Shown piece after piece: positions 12,001 through 21,818 of a stretch of 64,000 bases of DNA. The stretch lies in assembly GCA_002794775.1 (NCBI GenBank), contig NBAY01000078.1:1-64000 (forward strand). Direction: 5' to 3'. Within the stretch, counting starts at the first letter, position 1. Every line of letters starts with the position of its first letter. Made by a program: the position numbers and the translations under genes. The notes below the pieces were generated by a model. It saw only the letters and a list, made by a program, of their open reading frames with translations. It searched no databases and was not told the origin of the DNA. Origin of the DNA: Porodaedalea pini. Taxonomy: Eukaryota; Basidiomycota; Agaricomycetes; Hymenochaetales; Hymenochaetaceae.

Positions 12001-12533
12001 TTCTGGTCGAATCGAGTCAAAACAGCGTCTGCAAGGCTCATCAACGAACTAGAACGATCAGGGTGGCCGGCAGGGCGGAGATCCAATGCGGAGCGGTACA
12101 GTGAAATCGACTCTTCCAAGTCCTCCAATCGACCGCTCTGTCCGAATCGAGTCAAAACAGCGGCTGCAAGGTTAATCAATGAACCGGAACGATCAGGGTG
12201 GCCGGTAGGATGGAGATCCAACACATCACGGTGCAGTGGAATCGACTCTTCCAGATCCTCCATTCGACCATTCTGTCCGAATCGAACCATGAGAGAGATG
12301 GAGAGGCTCCACAGGGACGCTAGGCGGCTAGCATGACCTTCAGGTCGTAGTAGAAGCGCGTCACGATCACATGCTATCGACTCGTCAAGGTCATTCGTCC
12401 TCCCAGTTTGTTCAAAACGACTCCACAAGGCAGAAGAAAGATCACATAATGAACTAGATCGGTCTGGATGTCCAGGAGGATGCAATCCCAAAACACCGCG
12501 GCAGCGAGTGACTTCCTCGTCGAGGTTGTCCAT
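9060..12533 (-). CDS. TPR-CHAT domain protein
   Basis: A single open exon encodes 1157 residues. Residues 1-585 are 13 tandem TPR-like repeats of exactly 45 residues (135 bases), with consensus DLEESIxLHRxALDL, GHPDRS and LANAVxTRFEQNGR. Residues 586-640 are a degraded further repeat. The C-terminal third is a CHAT domain (caspase/separase-like peptidase fold) with the putative catalytic His near 1016 (WVHFACHGE) and Cys near 1058 (AFLAACHTAE), and the closing motif RWVNFVHIG. CHAT proteins are proteases or degenerate relatives; bacterial relatives include the Craspase partner TPR-CHAT, and fungi carry many copies. Both catalytic residues are present, so activity is plausible; the target is unknown. 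Because the first repeat starts at the Met, an additional upstream 5' exon cannot be excluded. Confidence 0.88.
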   Translation of the reverse strand: MDNLDEEVTRCRGVLGLHPPGHPDRSSSLCDLSSALWSRFEQTGRTNDLDESIACDRDALLLRPEGHASRLASLWSLSISLMVRFGQNGRMEDLEESIPLHRDVLDLHPTGHPDRSGSLINLAAAVLTRFGQSGRLEDLEESISLYRSALDLRPAGHPDRSSSLMSLADAVLTRFDQNGRTEDLEESISLHRTALDLCAPGHPDRSNLLMNLANAILTRFGQSGRTEDLEESISLHRNALDLLPTGHPLRSSSLISLANAVKTRFGQNGRTEDLEESISLYRTSLDLHPAGHPLRSTSLMNLASAVKTRFEQIGRTEDLEESIELHRDALDLHPTGHPHRSGSLMNLANAVKTRFKQIGRMEDLEESIELHRTSLDLCPAGHPLRSDLLMSLANAVLTRFEQNGRMEDLEESIELHRNAFDLLPPGHPDRSMSLMNLANAVKTRFEQYGRTDDLEESIELHRSALDLLPPGHPDRSMSLMNLANAVLTRFEQNGRTEDLEESIELHRSALDLHPTGHPDRSGLLMNLANAVLTRFEQNGRMEDLEESIELHRSALDLLPAGHPDRSMSFMDLASAVETRFKQTHNKKDLEEAIELLESGASHEFSSALTRLRSACRWANLARSHNHTTALSAYNTALLLLERSLNVVPTVNMQHELLNGKDGYPSLAVDAASYAIEKGDLAQAVEFLEQGRALLWSQMRGFRMTIDRLAEVNKELADNFKDVSNELEALVTGASPEMHFPGSRVADGLADRLRTGRLSLDEMMARGRRLSEDRKKLIGRIQELPGFEDFQRPTRFTTLRVAADEGPIIVINHSSYRSDAIIVTNDHDPVLVPLSESVPEFYETAFDLYRRLTDARRDLSSLPNNYNEILRFVMEKSWTLVVSKVIEKLKEIGVEEQHRIWWCPTSILQALPLHAAGIWSKDDKGITGYRSHKYISSYTPTLQALIQARSNMSPDSAHKPPFLVVGQPDESLQNVGHEIDLIGNSGRSMTCLVGKQATSSEVIRSLKEHPWVHFACHGELVPGRPFDSSFRLFGDDRLSLLEIVRARLPNAEVAFLAACHTAEQTVDSAHDEVLHLAAGVQFCGFRSVIGTMWAMLDEDGPALAQKFYTHMFAEDGMPEAGFKRSARALHNATKEMRRKMRKEKDSLERWVNFVHIGA
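10778..12533 (-). repeat. Tandem array of 13 repeats of 135 bases within the TPR-CHAT gene
   Basis: Thirteen in-frame units, each 135 bases, run head to tail with no length variation. Units 3-13 are very alike even at the DNA level, including the block around CAATCGACTCTTCCAAGTCC on the plus strand. This suggests recent unit duplication or gene conversion. Confidence 0.9.
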
Positions 12534-13403
12534 TAGTTAAGCTGAATCTGCGAATGTTCCGTGTCGTCTCCGAGTCGAAATAGTTGCGGCGTAGAATGCT
12601 AAGAAGCAAAGTAAGAAAATGGAAATAGAATAGGCCAGTGTCTAAAGCCTTACCCTTCAGCGACACTAGAAATCCTTGAATTGGATCGATATACCTAGGA
12701 GACACTGCAAGGCAGACTTGATCAGCTACGATGCAACGTTTGCAAATGCAGTGTCATACCTTTATCTAGGAACTGCGTAATGCTAACTGTGTGTCTCAGA
12801 TGGAGGGAGGAAAGAGGGGTCTAGGGCAGAAAAATGTCAATGGTCAAGACATCACCAACAACGTGTTAGATAGTAAGATACGTGTTACGAAAACATAAAG
12901 CACAAGACTGTTACTGGAAATGGCTTGAGGTACAATCAGCCACGTTGACAGGGCGCGGCTTTCATTGGCAAGTCTCACGCTATGACAAGCATTGAGCTCT
13001 CGCTGGTAATACTGGTATTGCAGGTGCAGCGTATTGTAAAGTATACATAAGTAATGTCACCCAGCAGGTATGCGCCGATTCACAATGCACAACCGTGACT
13101 TCAAGTTTTGCTGGTGATACGTACCGGTCAGTACAAAATTTCCCACGCTTCAAATTGGCAACTGCCTACTCACTGTCAGAATTGCAAAATGATACGAAGC
13201 TCCTTCCGTGCATACTCATGCTGCTATCCGTGGAGTCTACCGGGCTTAGAGAGCCTCGAAGTCATGGAAGGAGCTTGGTCGGCTGACTTTCATCGTTAGA
13301 TGAAGCTGATACCATGAATAGAGCAAGCCTTAGCGCTTATGCTGCACATATAAAGCAGCGCAGCGATGCCTGCCACCTCTTCATCTCCCTGATCATCTAC
13401 ACG
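12534..13403. other. Intergenic region, no gene seen
   Basis: This gap of about 870 bases lies between the TPR-CHAT gene start and the next plus-strand gene, so it holds two promoters. Short open stretches on both strands lack coding character or recognisable motifs. Confidence 0.4.
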
Positions 13404-14506
13404 ATGTTTGACGGCTGGTTCAAGAAGAAACAGGCCTCGCGCAAATATGTTGACCTGATCAAGCACACCTCGTCCAAGTGGGCGAACTGGGATCCGCCGC
13501 TCTGCATCAAGGTCAGCTGTTAATGTCCCTATGGCCGTCTTTTCTTTTCTTTCTCTTCTCATTTGGCTCACAGGCAGGCGATTTCGGCGACATCAATTAC
13601 GATTCCGGCCAATTTGAGAGGGAGGGCAATATCTACACTCACCCGTCTACTGCCAGCATTGCGGCTTCCTATTTGCCGACTTACCCGCCGACAGAGAAAG
13701 AGTACATTGCAAGCTCTTTGAACGCGAGAAAAGGCAAATTCGACGCTAGCGCACTTGTGTAAGCATTTATTCCTTTTTCTAATCTTTTTTCTGTCCACAT
13801 CCAACTTCATTGAGCTCGCAGGGATGTCCATGGACTTGCAAATGCAGCATTCGCGACCCAGTGGCATTTCGACAAGACACGCGGAGCTTTGCTCGTCATG
13901 CACAAGCCTCAGATGTCCGTGGTACCAGACGAGTTCTGCAACGCAACCATCTCCAACAAGTTCCTGAAAGGAAGAATGCTCGTGACCCAGGTATTCTCTT
14001 GTCATGCTTACGCCCTTTATCTCTCTAACAAGAGTAAGTACCTGGTTCTTATGTATACGGTTCAAGCTGGTGTTTATCCGTTTGCATAGATAACGAGACT
14101 GTCAAGATTGCTCTGAAGGCAGACGCACCTGTTAATCCAGCCGTTTCAGCTGGTGCTGACGTTGACGCTATGTGGTGGACCGACGGCGACTCTGGGCTGT
14201 TTCGAAAGGGATTCAGCCATGAGGCGAACTTCACACCGTTATATCTCATCAAGACCATCAAGCCTCCACCTCGTAGGCGGCGAGACAAAGTTGATCCGAA
14301 CGCTCCTACTGGAGACCGGTGAGTACTATTCTAGTCTGCGTGTGCGCAGGTCTACATCTCTGTTGATAGTTGGGCGGAGGTGGATGTTCCATGGGGCCAT
14401 CTGGAGGATGACGGCGATGAGGAGCGTGAGGAAGTGCTTTCGGTAAGTCTGTTTCTGATAACAGTCCGAACGTGTTCTGACAAATACACGTTAGGATTCC
14501 GATTGA
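13404..14506 (+). CDS. Uncharacterised 272-residue protein
   Basis: Six exons (13404-13511, 13574-13758, 13822-14033, 14090-14318, 14370-14442, 14495-14506) join in frame; the last codes only for DSD and the stop. I recognise no named domain. Notable stretches are IKHTSSKWANWDPP, DFGDINYDSGQFEREGNIYTH near residue 40-60, and LLVMHKPQMSVVP. It resembles proteins of unknown function I have seen in other basidiomycetes, possibly with a beta-rich fold. There is no signal peptide or membrane segment. A basic patch (PPPRRRRDK) and an acidic C-terminus (EDDGDEEREEV) follow. The start is the first ATG in the first exon. Confidence 0.7.
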
Positions 14507-14944
14507 AGCGAGACTACGTCCGCTAAGTTAAATATATCTTCCAGCCGTTGACTATCGAGATTGTCAGAAATTGTAGTTTGATGAATCAGAAATATGCCAA
14601 AGTTTCTTTTCTTCGGCAATATGCAACCAAAGCATTTCTCGTTCTTGACTCCGGCTAGACGTCGTGCAACATCAAACACAAAGATTAAAAGATTCAGCAG
14701 CCGGGCTCTTCAGAAGGACCATCGCTTCCTCATTAATAAATTTAATCCCAAGGTGCACGGTCCCTTTATGCGCTATACAGCAGGTTGTGGACTATATTAT
14801 ATATGTAGATAGTCCCAGCTCACATCGAGGTACTCGACTGCGAGGAGGTACGGTTGAGATAATCACATCTTCTAAGATACCAGGATCCTAAGCGAAACGA
14901 AGAGTATATCGAGATCTCTAACACGGTCCGCGTAAGCTGACAAA
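14507..14944. other. Intergenic stretch without a supported gene
   Basis: About 440 bases between the 272-residue protein and the SIT remnant. Only short, unconvincing frames are present. Confidence 0.35.
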
Positions 14945-16600
14945 ATAGGGCGCGATTACGGTTTCGTGTGAATCATCAAGCCGCATCTGCTGCAGGCAAT
15001 TAGTCAGACTGGGTTCATAGGAAGAGTAGAAAGCGGACATGCAGTAAACAAGTGCAGAGGCCGCGATGAGGATGATTCTGTAGCAGCAAGAATAGAGCGG
15101 TGAGCTCGACAGTCTGCATTGACATCAAGTATGTCGCGTCGGGCGTACGCTATGGCTTTACAACCAACACGAACGAGTAGAGGAACACATACATGTAGGT
15201 CAAATAATAGCAAACTTGGGAAAGATCGGTGGTGTAAGCACGTGGAGGCTGAATGGGAATAGGACTGATGAGACTCACAAAGTCGGAGAATCCGAGCCAG
15301 CTTGCAAGTACGACGGAGCGGTTGCATACAAAGCGCGGTGCGATGACGGGACGGCTGGCGAAGCGCAGGTCCCAGACCGCAAAGTCGAAAAAAATAAGAA
15401 AAGAACAACCCCGAAGACGAGCATCGCAATCATCGAACCTATCACGAAACGAGCTTGTTAGTCCGAAACTCGTGAAAGAGGGAGGAGTAGAGACTGACCG
15501 TTTTTCCAGTGGCCCTTCGCGTTTTCTGAGGTGAGCGGAAGAAGTGCGATGGTGATACCGAGGGGTGTGGCCTTCAACGTCGAGTTGCTCCGTTACAAGC
15601 CATGCGCACTGCACGAGACTCTTCTTCAATATTTGTCGATAAGATAACATGGATATATTAGAAAAGGGTGGGGAGAGAAGTTGAGCGGGATGTACCGAAG
15701 GTCAGTAATTTTTTAGGTATACCCTCCGCAGCAAGCGCATCAGCGACGATACCAAGCCGCTTCCCCTTACGTTCAGTCCAGAACAGGGTGATAATGAGCG
15801 GGAAGAGCGTCGCAGGCACGAGATTCGCGAACATTCAATCTGAGAGCGCAGTATCCGTAAGCTAGGCCATGTAATTATAGAGGTACAAGAGAAGTACATC
15901 TCCATCCCACCCCCTCCTACCGAGTACTGCGTTTGCGAAGTTGGCGCCAATGAAGGCGTTTGCGATGAAGTGAAGGCAGACGAGCGAGGAGACGAGGGCA
16001 CGCCATTTCAGGGTGGTGAGATCTGCGACGATAATCTAAGTGAAGAACTGCAGGCTGCTGCTTGTGTAGATTGAGGGAATGGAGGAAAGAGGCAACTGCG
16101 TTAGCGCTTTGACGCATACTCGGAGAACGAGCGAACGTACATACATCCACTGTACATCGCCAACCATTGGGGACACTATGTTGCCATGACATCGGACAGA
16201 GAGCGGCGCACTAAATTAGTCATTGAAATGAGAAACAGCGACATGTTGGAATAGATAGAACAACATGAAGCCACTCTTTGTATTGCAACTCATAAAAGCG
16301 AGCAAGGACGTACATAGCGTAGATGAAACTCCCACTGCGATGGCGCCGATGCTCTGGGCGCTGGCGATAATGATGTACCCGAGCATGTAGAATATCTCTG
16401 TAGGTAGAAACATCAGCTCTGGGTTTGCGATCATGGATAAACCTCGGAGAAAGGGGAAGGGCTCACAGACGGTAAGGTATATGTAGGAAAAACTCACATG
16501 AGACGTCTCGATCCCGAGCCCAATGACCTTCTCTAGCTGCTTCATGCCGAAGCCGCGTGTAAGACCTTCGGCTTCATCCTCATTATCTCGTTTCACACCG
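14945..16600 (-). pseudogene. SIT siderophore transporter pseudogene (copy B)
   Basis: Read on the minus strand, this matches the intact SIT gene from the IIIASAQSIGAIA region (near 16350) to CGLMIH (near 14970). The remnant has the microexon site (near 16145), the VWDLRFASRPVIAPRF exon (near 15340) and LTYMYVFLYSFVLVVKP. A one-base shift precedes VWDLRF, and a stop (Trp to TAG) follows VVKP. The 5' end before helix 4 and the whole 3' part from the STVEIVWTQILQG exon on are absent. No product is expected. Confidence 0.75.
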
Positions 16601-16659
16601 GCTTTGATTCATTCCTTGGGATTCTGATGTCGTACATGCTGATGCGCAAGGACGTCGAG

Positions 16660-17110
16660 ATACGCAATGGCCCAACAGATACCAGAGAATGATATATTAG
16701 CTTTAAGCAAGGAGAGAGGGCGCGAAAGACGTACGTAGCGTAGATGTACCCAGTAAGAGCATACTCATTACACTGCGGTCCATCTAAAAGACGGCGGAGT
16801 TGCTGATATTATGTGCTGGTTCTAGTATGAAGCAAAAAGTTATCGCGGGTGATGTGTGAAGGAGGTATAGCTCACGCACCTGCTCGTCGTCAATATCGAG
16901 ACGATGTTGCCCGAGTCGACTTGTCTCTCCGTCTGCTGTCTAGCCGCCTGAATGCTATGCAACAAGCCGCCGACACTGGCGTCCGTCACCTTTCGAACTC
17001 TTCTGCACGATGGTCGAGAATCACTCCTTTCCGTGAACGATGCCCGTACTAGGTGTCGATGCAGTCATACCTGCATAGAGCGGTGCAGGCGGCAGCTTGA
17101 GCGTCATCAG
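16660..17110 (-). other. Possible remnant of an unidentified minus-strand gene
   Basis: Two stretches look coding on the minus strand: one around 16740-16795 (CNEYALTGYIYA) and one around 16880-16990 (GGLLHSIQAARQQTERQVD). They are joined by sequence with stops. I do not recognise the family and cannot build an open gene. They may be exons of a degraded gene. Confidence 0.3.
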
Positions 17111-17614
17111 AAGGCTCGATGGATTCAACTAGGGCTGTGTTGGTCAGGTGGGAACGCGAGCAATGAGAAGAAGACAAGCACTTCAAACAGTAGAACGATA
17201 TCTTGAGATCAAGGCAATTTTATAAAGGATAAGTCCAACCAACAAAATTTTGACCCGGAAAATGTGTGAATTGTTATTGAATGTTGGAAGTGAAGAGCAA
17301 GCCTAAATGAAGCGAGTCTCAAGCCTTGTTCGGCCTTTGCCGTGAGGCGATATTGCATGATTCTGTCTGCTGTGGCATTGAGGCTCTGCTCGCTTCAGTT
17401 GTTTGCTCACTCATGTAGTAGTGCTTCTACTAGTCTGTTATGAATGGAACACTTGCACAGCCTGGAGAAAGATATGGATACACTGCATAGTTATTCTGCC
17501 ATCTGCTCGTAATCAGCGTACAGAAACGCACGACTCTGCCACGAGGTGCAAGCATTCTCCTAGCATTCACCAACGTTGCGTCCCTACTTTTACTGCTTCT
17601 TCATCTTCAGCAAT
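17111..17614. other. Intergenic, promoter side of the 797-residue protein gene
   Basis: About 500 bases without a supported gene. It ends in pyrimidine-rich sequence just before the ATG at 17615, as is usual for fungal transcription starts. Confidence 0.35.
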
Positions 17615-20288
17615 ATGGAGCCTCCTCACGCTGATTACGTAGACTCAAGCTCGACTGCTTCTTGGGAAACATGCTCGTTAATCTCAAGAACAAGCACGAA
17701 TGCGACTGATGATGACCTTGATGGGCTCGGTCGCACTCTCGGTAATCTCTATGGATTCGCAGGAAGGCATTTGGAGAGAGGACTTACAGCTTTAATGCCC
17801 AAACTCAGCCAAATCGGCCACGGACCTGCGCAACCGGATATAGCTAATCATCATTCGCATCCACACGACTCAGCAACAGGCGCTGACCTGGACTTCGACG
17901 AAGAATGCTGCTCGCTCGTCTCATCAATAAGCAGCAATGCGACCGCGGACGATCTTCCAGGTGCTGGTCGTACTATCGGACTCTTTTACACCTCAGCCGG
18001 CAGCCGGTTGGAGTATCGTCTTGGGAAGCTTGCGGAGAAGATGGGAAGGGGGCCGCGAATGGCATCTGTTAGGATTCAGCGTCGCCGCATGAAGGCACTG
18101 AGTCTCTCAATCGATGCGGAGAAGAATTCCAAAAAGAATGCGAAGGTGCAAAAGGATGCAGAGAAGCTGCTTAAATATGTTCAGTAAGTGCATTAGACTT
18201 CATTTCATTAAGCAGGTCTTATGTGATTTGAATTCAGCTCCCCGATGCTATCGACTCGCGTGCAAGCTCTGGAGCGAATTGTCGATCTTGTGGTAGATGA
18301 CCATTTCATCCGCAATATTTTTCTCGCCATGAAGGCGGATCAAATCCTGGATTCCCTGTGGAGGCGCGATTCACCCTGGACCGACTTTTCGCCTGAGTTG
18401 TTGAGCAGCTCTAGAAAAGCACTTCTGTCAATAACAGACACAGATATTCACCTTATCGCTCGAGACATTGGATCGCTTTCGGTCTACAGCAGTTTCAACG
18501 ATACAAAGGAGCCTTGCCGAAGGCTCAAACAGTTGTTAAGGTGCAGAATTCGAGAACCCATTCGACTTATCTCGGGAACTCATACTTCATTTTCAGCCAT
18601 CCTGACACCGCCTTCCTTGTCATTCGGTATTTGAAGCACGATCTGGAGAGACGCTCGGACGGTTTCTTCGGTGTCAGCCTTCTATTCGGACGGATAGTAC
18701 ACCTAGACGAAATTCCCCACGACTACCTCGAATGGTCCACTCTCGACCAGTTTATCTCCTGGTACCTAAAGCTCTTGCTTGAAATTAAGAGCCATAAACT
18801 GGTCCCTGTCTCTCCTGAGCTTTCCGCTCTGTTAGAATTCATTCTGCGGTAAGTGCTTGAGTGATGAAATAGCGGTGATATCGCTGAGTAGTTCGCTAGG
18901 TATCCGGAGAGACTACCATCAACAATAGGTTCAGAATTCTTCATTTGGTTCTCGGCATTCGATAATACCAAGTACAGTGTCAATCTCAAGCACGCTTATC
19001 TCACAATATTTCTTCTACGTGGCATCGCATTTGCAAATGACCTTCAAGATGGCGTTATCTTCTACCCCGACCTTGCTTCTCTGCGGAAGATATACGAGCA
19101 CCCTGCCGCACGGCCTCTTCTTCACAGAGTCTGCTGTATGCCAGAGCTCATACTGCACAAAGTCATCTGTATGAGACACGGTCTCGAGAACGGTGCCGCG
19201 CCTATGCCCTATCTCAGATTTGGGGACGTAGGAAGAGTTATGAACGCTAAAGTACTACAGAGCATGTGCAGAGATCTAGCTCGATGTGTTGATAGGTACG
19301 ATGCCGAGCTCAGGATTTACTTTCAGCACTAAGCCATTCGCTCACTCTCTAGCGACACTACTGTGATCCGCGAACGTGCTATACACACTTTCGAGCATTT
19401 GCTCGCCGTTGATGACTATTGTCGAAGAGCATCCTTGCTCGCCTTATCTAAAACTCGGTTTTCTCAGACGTTAAACTACAAACATACAATAGAAGATACA
19501 GAGGTAGTAGACACGACTCCACCTAGCTGGTTCAAACCGCTTAGTGAGACGTCACTGGCTTGCCATTGGGATACAGACGGGAAGCCACTTCATATTAAGT
19601 TACACTATGTGTGTCTCGTGTATCATCTCTTTGTCAGGTCCTCCTTACTTACAGCTAATTATCTTTTCAGGGTGGAGATTGGGCATGCTGCTATAGACAT
19701 GACGGAGCAAAGTACACCCTTAAGCTCCAGTCATCTGGTGTGCTTGAGCTTCACATACCACGCGGCTCGTCCTTCTCGGCTGAAGGACATCGTCCACTTT
19801 CTGCAGGGATTGATTCCACGGGCAGAGAGACTTACATTGCTTGGCCAGTGAGCAGAGATGGCTACGAGGGAGAGTGTATTGCAGTTGCGAACGGCGCAAA
19901 GCCAGAAGAGTTACGGATGCATTTATGGGATAAGGGCGGGAAGAGAAAGAAGGTAGTCCCGTCGTATATCGTCATTTACGTCCTGCGCTATGCGCCGGAA
20001 TCGTACTCACGTCGCAGAGAACTCATATGCGGAGCTTCTAATGATGGATCTGGTTTACATCCTACAGGCCCATATTCGTGGAAACCCTGGGTTTCGCATA
20101 CGGGTGCATACAGTTTGGATCTGGAATCAGGTCTCAACGGGCTCGACAGAAACGAAAGCGAGTTCCAGTCCCAAGGCGCATACCAAGACAGTTTGGGCGT
20201 AGGAGATGATGATGATGATGATGAAACTACTGACGAAGATTGGGAGACCGCAGCAGATTGCGAGAGTGTTGGCCTTGCTTCCGGATAG
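17615..20288 (+). CDS. Uncharacterised 797-residue protein with N-terminal internal repeat
   Basis: Six exons (17615-18183, 18238-18540, 18597-18848, 18900-19295, 19353-19608, 19671-20288) add up to 798 codons including the stop. No known domain was recognised. Two repeat units lie in the first 150 residues, each beginning CSL(I/V)S and containing NAT.DDL.G.GRT.G..Y..AG..LE..L. A Lys-rich helical segment follows. The central part is mostly alpha-helical in character; a beta-rich segment comes late (GGDWACCYRHDGAKYTLKL), and the tail is very acidic with a run of Asp (GDDDDDDET). No signal peptide or membrane segment is obvious, so a cytosolic or nuclear protein is likely. Function unknown. Confidence 0.72.
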
Positions 20289-20991
20289 ACTGTGTCTTGT
20301 GCGATGTCTCCTACGTCAGACTATATGTATTTTGTCCCATACACGGACGATGCTTTTGACTCTTCACTTTATCTTCGCGGGGGGTGTGCTAACCGAAATT
20401 GGATGACAAGGCGTCCAGGACTAGCTGAGTGACAACACAAGCAAGTCATATAATGAATACGAAGAAACGTGAACTTATTGTGTTCGTACAGCCTCTGAAC
20501 ACTAACGCTGCTAAGAGCAGATATTGTAGGTAAGCCATCATGTGAGCGTTACTTTCAATTCGCATCAGATTGTGCTCTGTTCTTTCATTTCCTCTTTTTC
20601 AACCTCAGGCTAGCCGTCGCTCGTATTAATACCTCCAGCGATCCGGAACACAGCCGGCAAAACTTCAATCGAAGGCATGTAGAGATTTCTATTCTTAGGC
20701 AGAAAGTGTCTAAACTGGCGATAATAGGCGATGAAGAACAGCAGATCGGGCAACACAGAGATAGGTACTCCCCCGTGCGTGAGACACACATGCCTGGAAG
20801 AGGACTTGGTGATCGTTGGGAAGGGCTTCATCTTGATGTTGAGACTTCGAAGCATCATGCGGGATGGTCCGGCTCAAAGAACATCTGCCCGAACTATATC
20901 AGAACGCGTTTGCCTCATGTTCAGGTGAACAAGGTCTGTCCTGCCCGACAGTTCCATCACCCATCTCTTCTTTGCATACCACCTCTGCAAT
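20289..20991. other. Intergenic region before the BTB gene
   Basis: About 700 bases. A minus-strand frame at 20610-20858 is open for 82 codons but matches no family I know. Otherwise nothing is seen. Confidence 0.35.
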
Positions 20992-21818
20992 ATGACGGAA
21001 GACCTTACCAGAGATGATGCCTTTCGTCCTTCAGTTGTTGTCTTCCGTGTCAGTACTTATTTAATGCTGCACTCGGCTTATCGCTGACGACAGATCCTGG
21101 TCTGAAGGTTCAGGACCACTTGTTTACCGTTGATCGAAAGCCTTTCGAAACAGACTCCGATGTCTTTCAGGGCATGTTCTCATTGCCAGCGGGAGATCCC
21201 GACAATGTGATCGAAGGCTCTGACGACGAGCACCCCATCCATCTCGACGGAATTGCAGCAGAGGACTTCCGTGCATTTTTGAAAGCAATGTACGCACCGT
21301 GAGTCGCTTTCTGTCTGGTCTGTAATGCATTAGTGACATCTGGAAATGACAGGTTACATCGCGGGATGGTGCAACTGTCAAAGGAAGAGTGGATGTCCGC
21401 CCTCAATCTCGCACACAAGTGGTCGTTCGTCGGGATCAAGCACTTGGCCGCAACCGAGCTGCTCACTAAGGATTTTGATCCAGTCCTAGGCATAGAAATG
21501 GCTCGCGGCGACCTCGACATAGCGGAGTGGTTCGGTCCTGCTGTAGCTGCACTGACGAACCGCCGGACCCCATTGACGGATGAAGAAGTACTTCGGATTG
21601 ACTTTCCGTATGCCTTCGAGATAAGTCGCGCGCGCGAGATGAAAATGGAAACGCACGTTACAGAGCATTTGACAAGGCGGGATAGGTGCGAGACTGGTCA
21701 CATAATTGGACATGACATATTTAGGTGTCGGAAAGAAACGTACGGCAGGAGTTTTAATAGATGTGGAGATTCGCTTCTAAGGACGAGCAAAGATTGTATA
21801 TTTTGTTCTGGGGTTTAG
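20992..21818 (+). CDS. BTB/POZ domain protein
   Basis: Three exons (20992-21046, 21094-21298, 21353-21818) give 241 residues. The start RPSVVVFHPG..VQDHLFTVDRKPFETDSDVFQGMFSLP is the BTB core (first strand, then the helix bearing the dimer surface), followed by I.LDGIAAEDFRAFLKAMYAP and the helical LSKEEWMSALNLAHKWSF..IKHLA. Agaricomycetes carry large families of such short BTB proteins, with roles in protein interaction and possibly as cullin-3 adaptors. The C-terminal 60 residues are less conserved in look, and a further intron may alter the end. No DNA-binding or kelch domain is attached. Confidence 0.75.

Noticed and set aside
10728..12336. Long plus-strand frames opposite the TPR repeats
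   Set aside because: They are open only because the repeated minus-strand gene has regular codons; their products are repeat mirror images.
20203..20220. GAT repeat as a microsatellite of interest
   Set aside because: It simply encodes the Asp run in the tail of the 797-residue protein.
20610..20858. Minus-strand frame of 82 codons
   Set aside because: Hydrophobic patches but no family, no splice partners and no start context; kept only as a remark in the intergenic entry.
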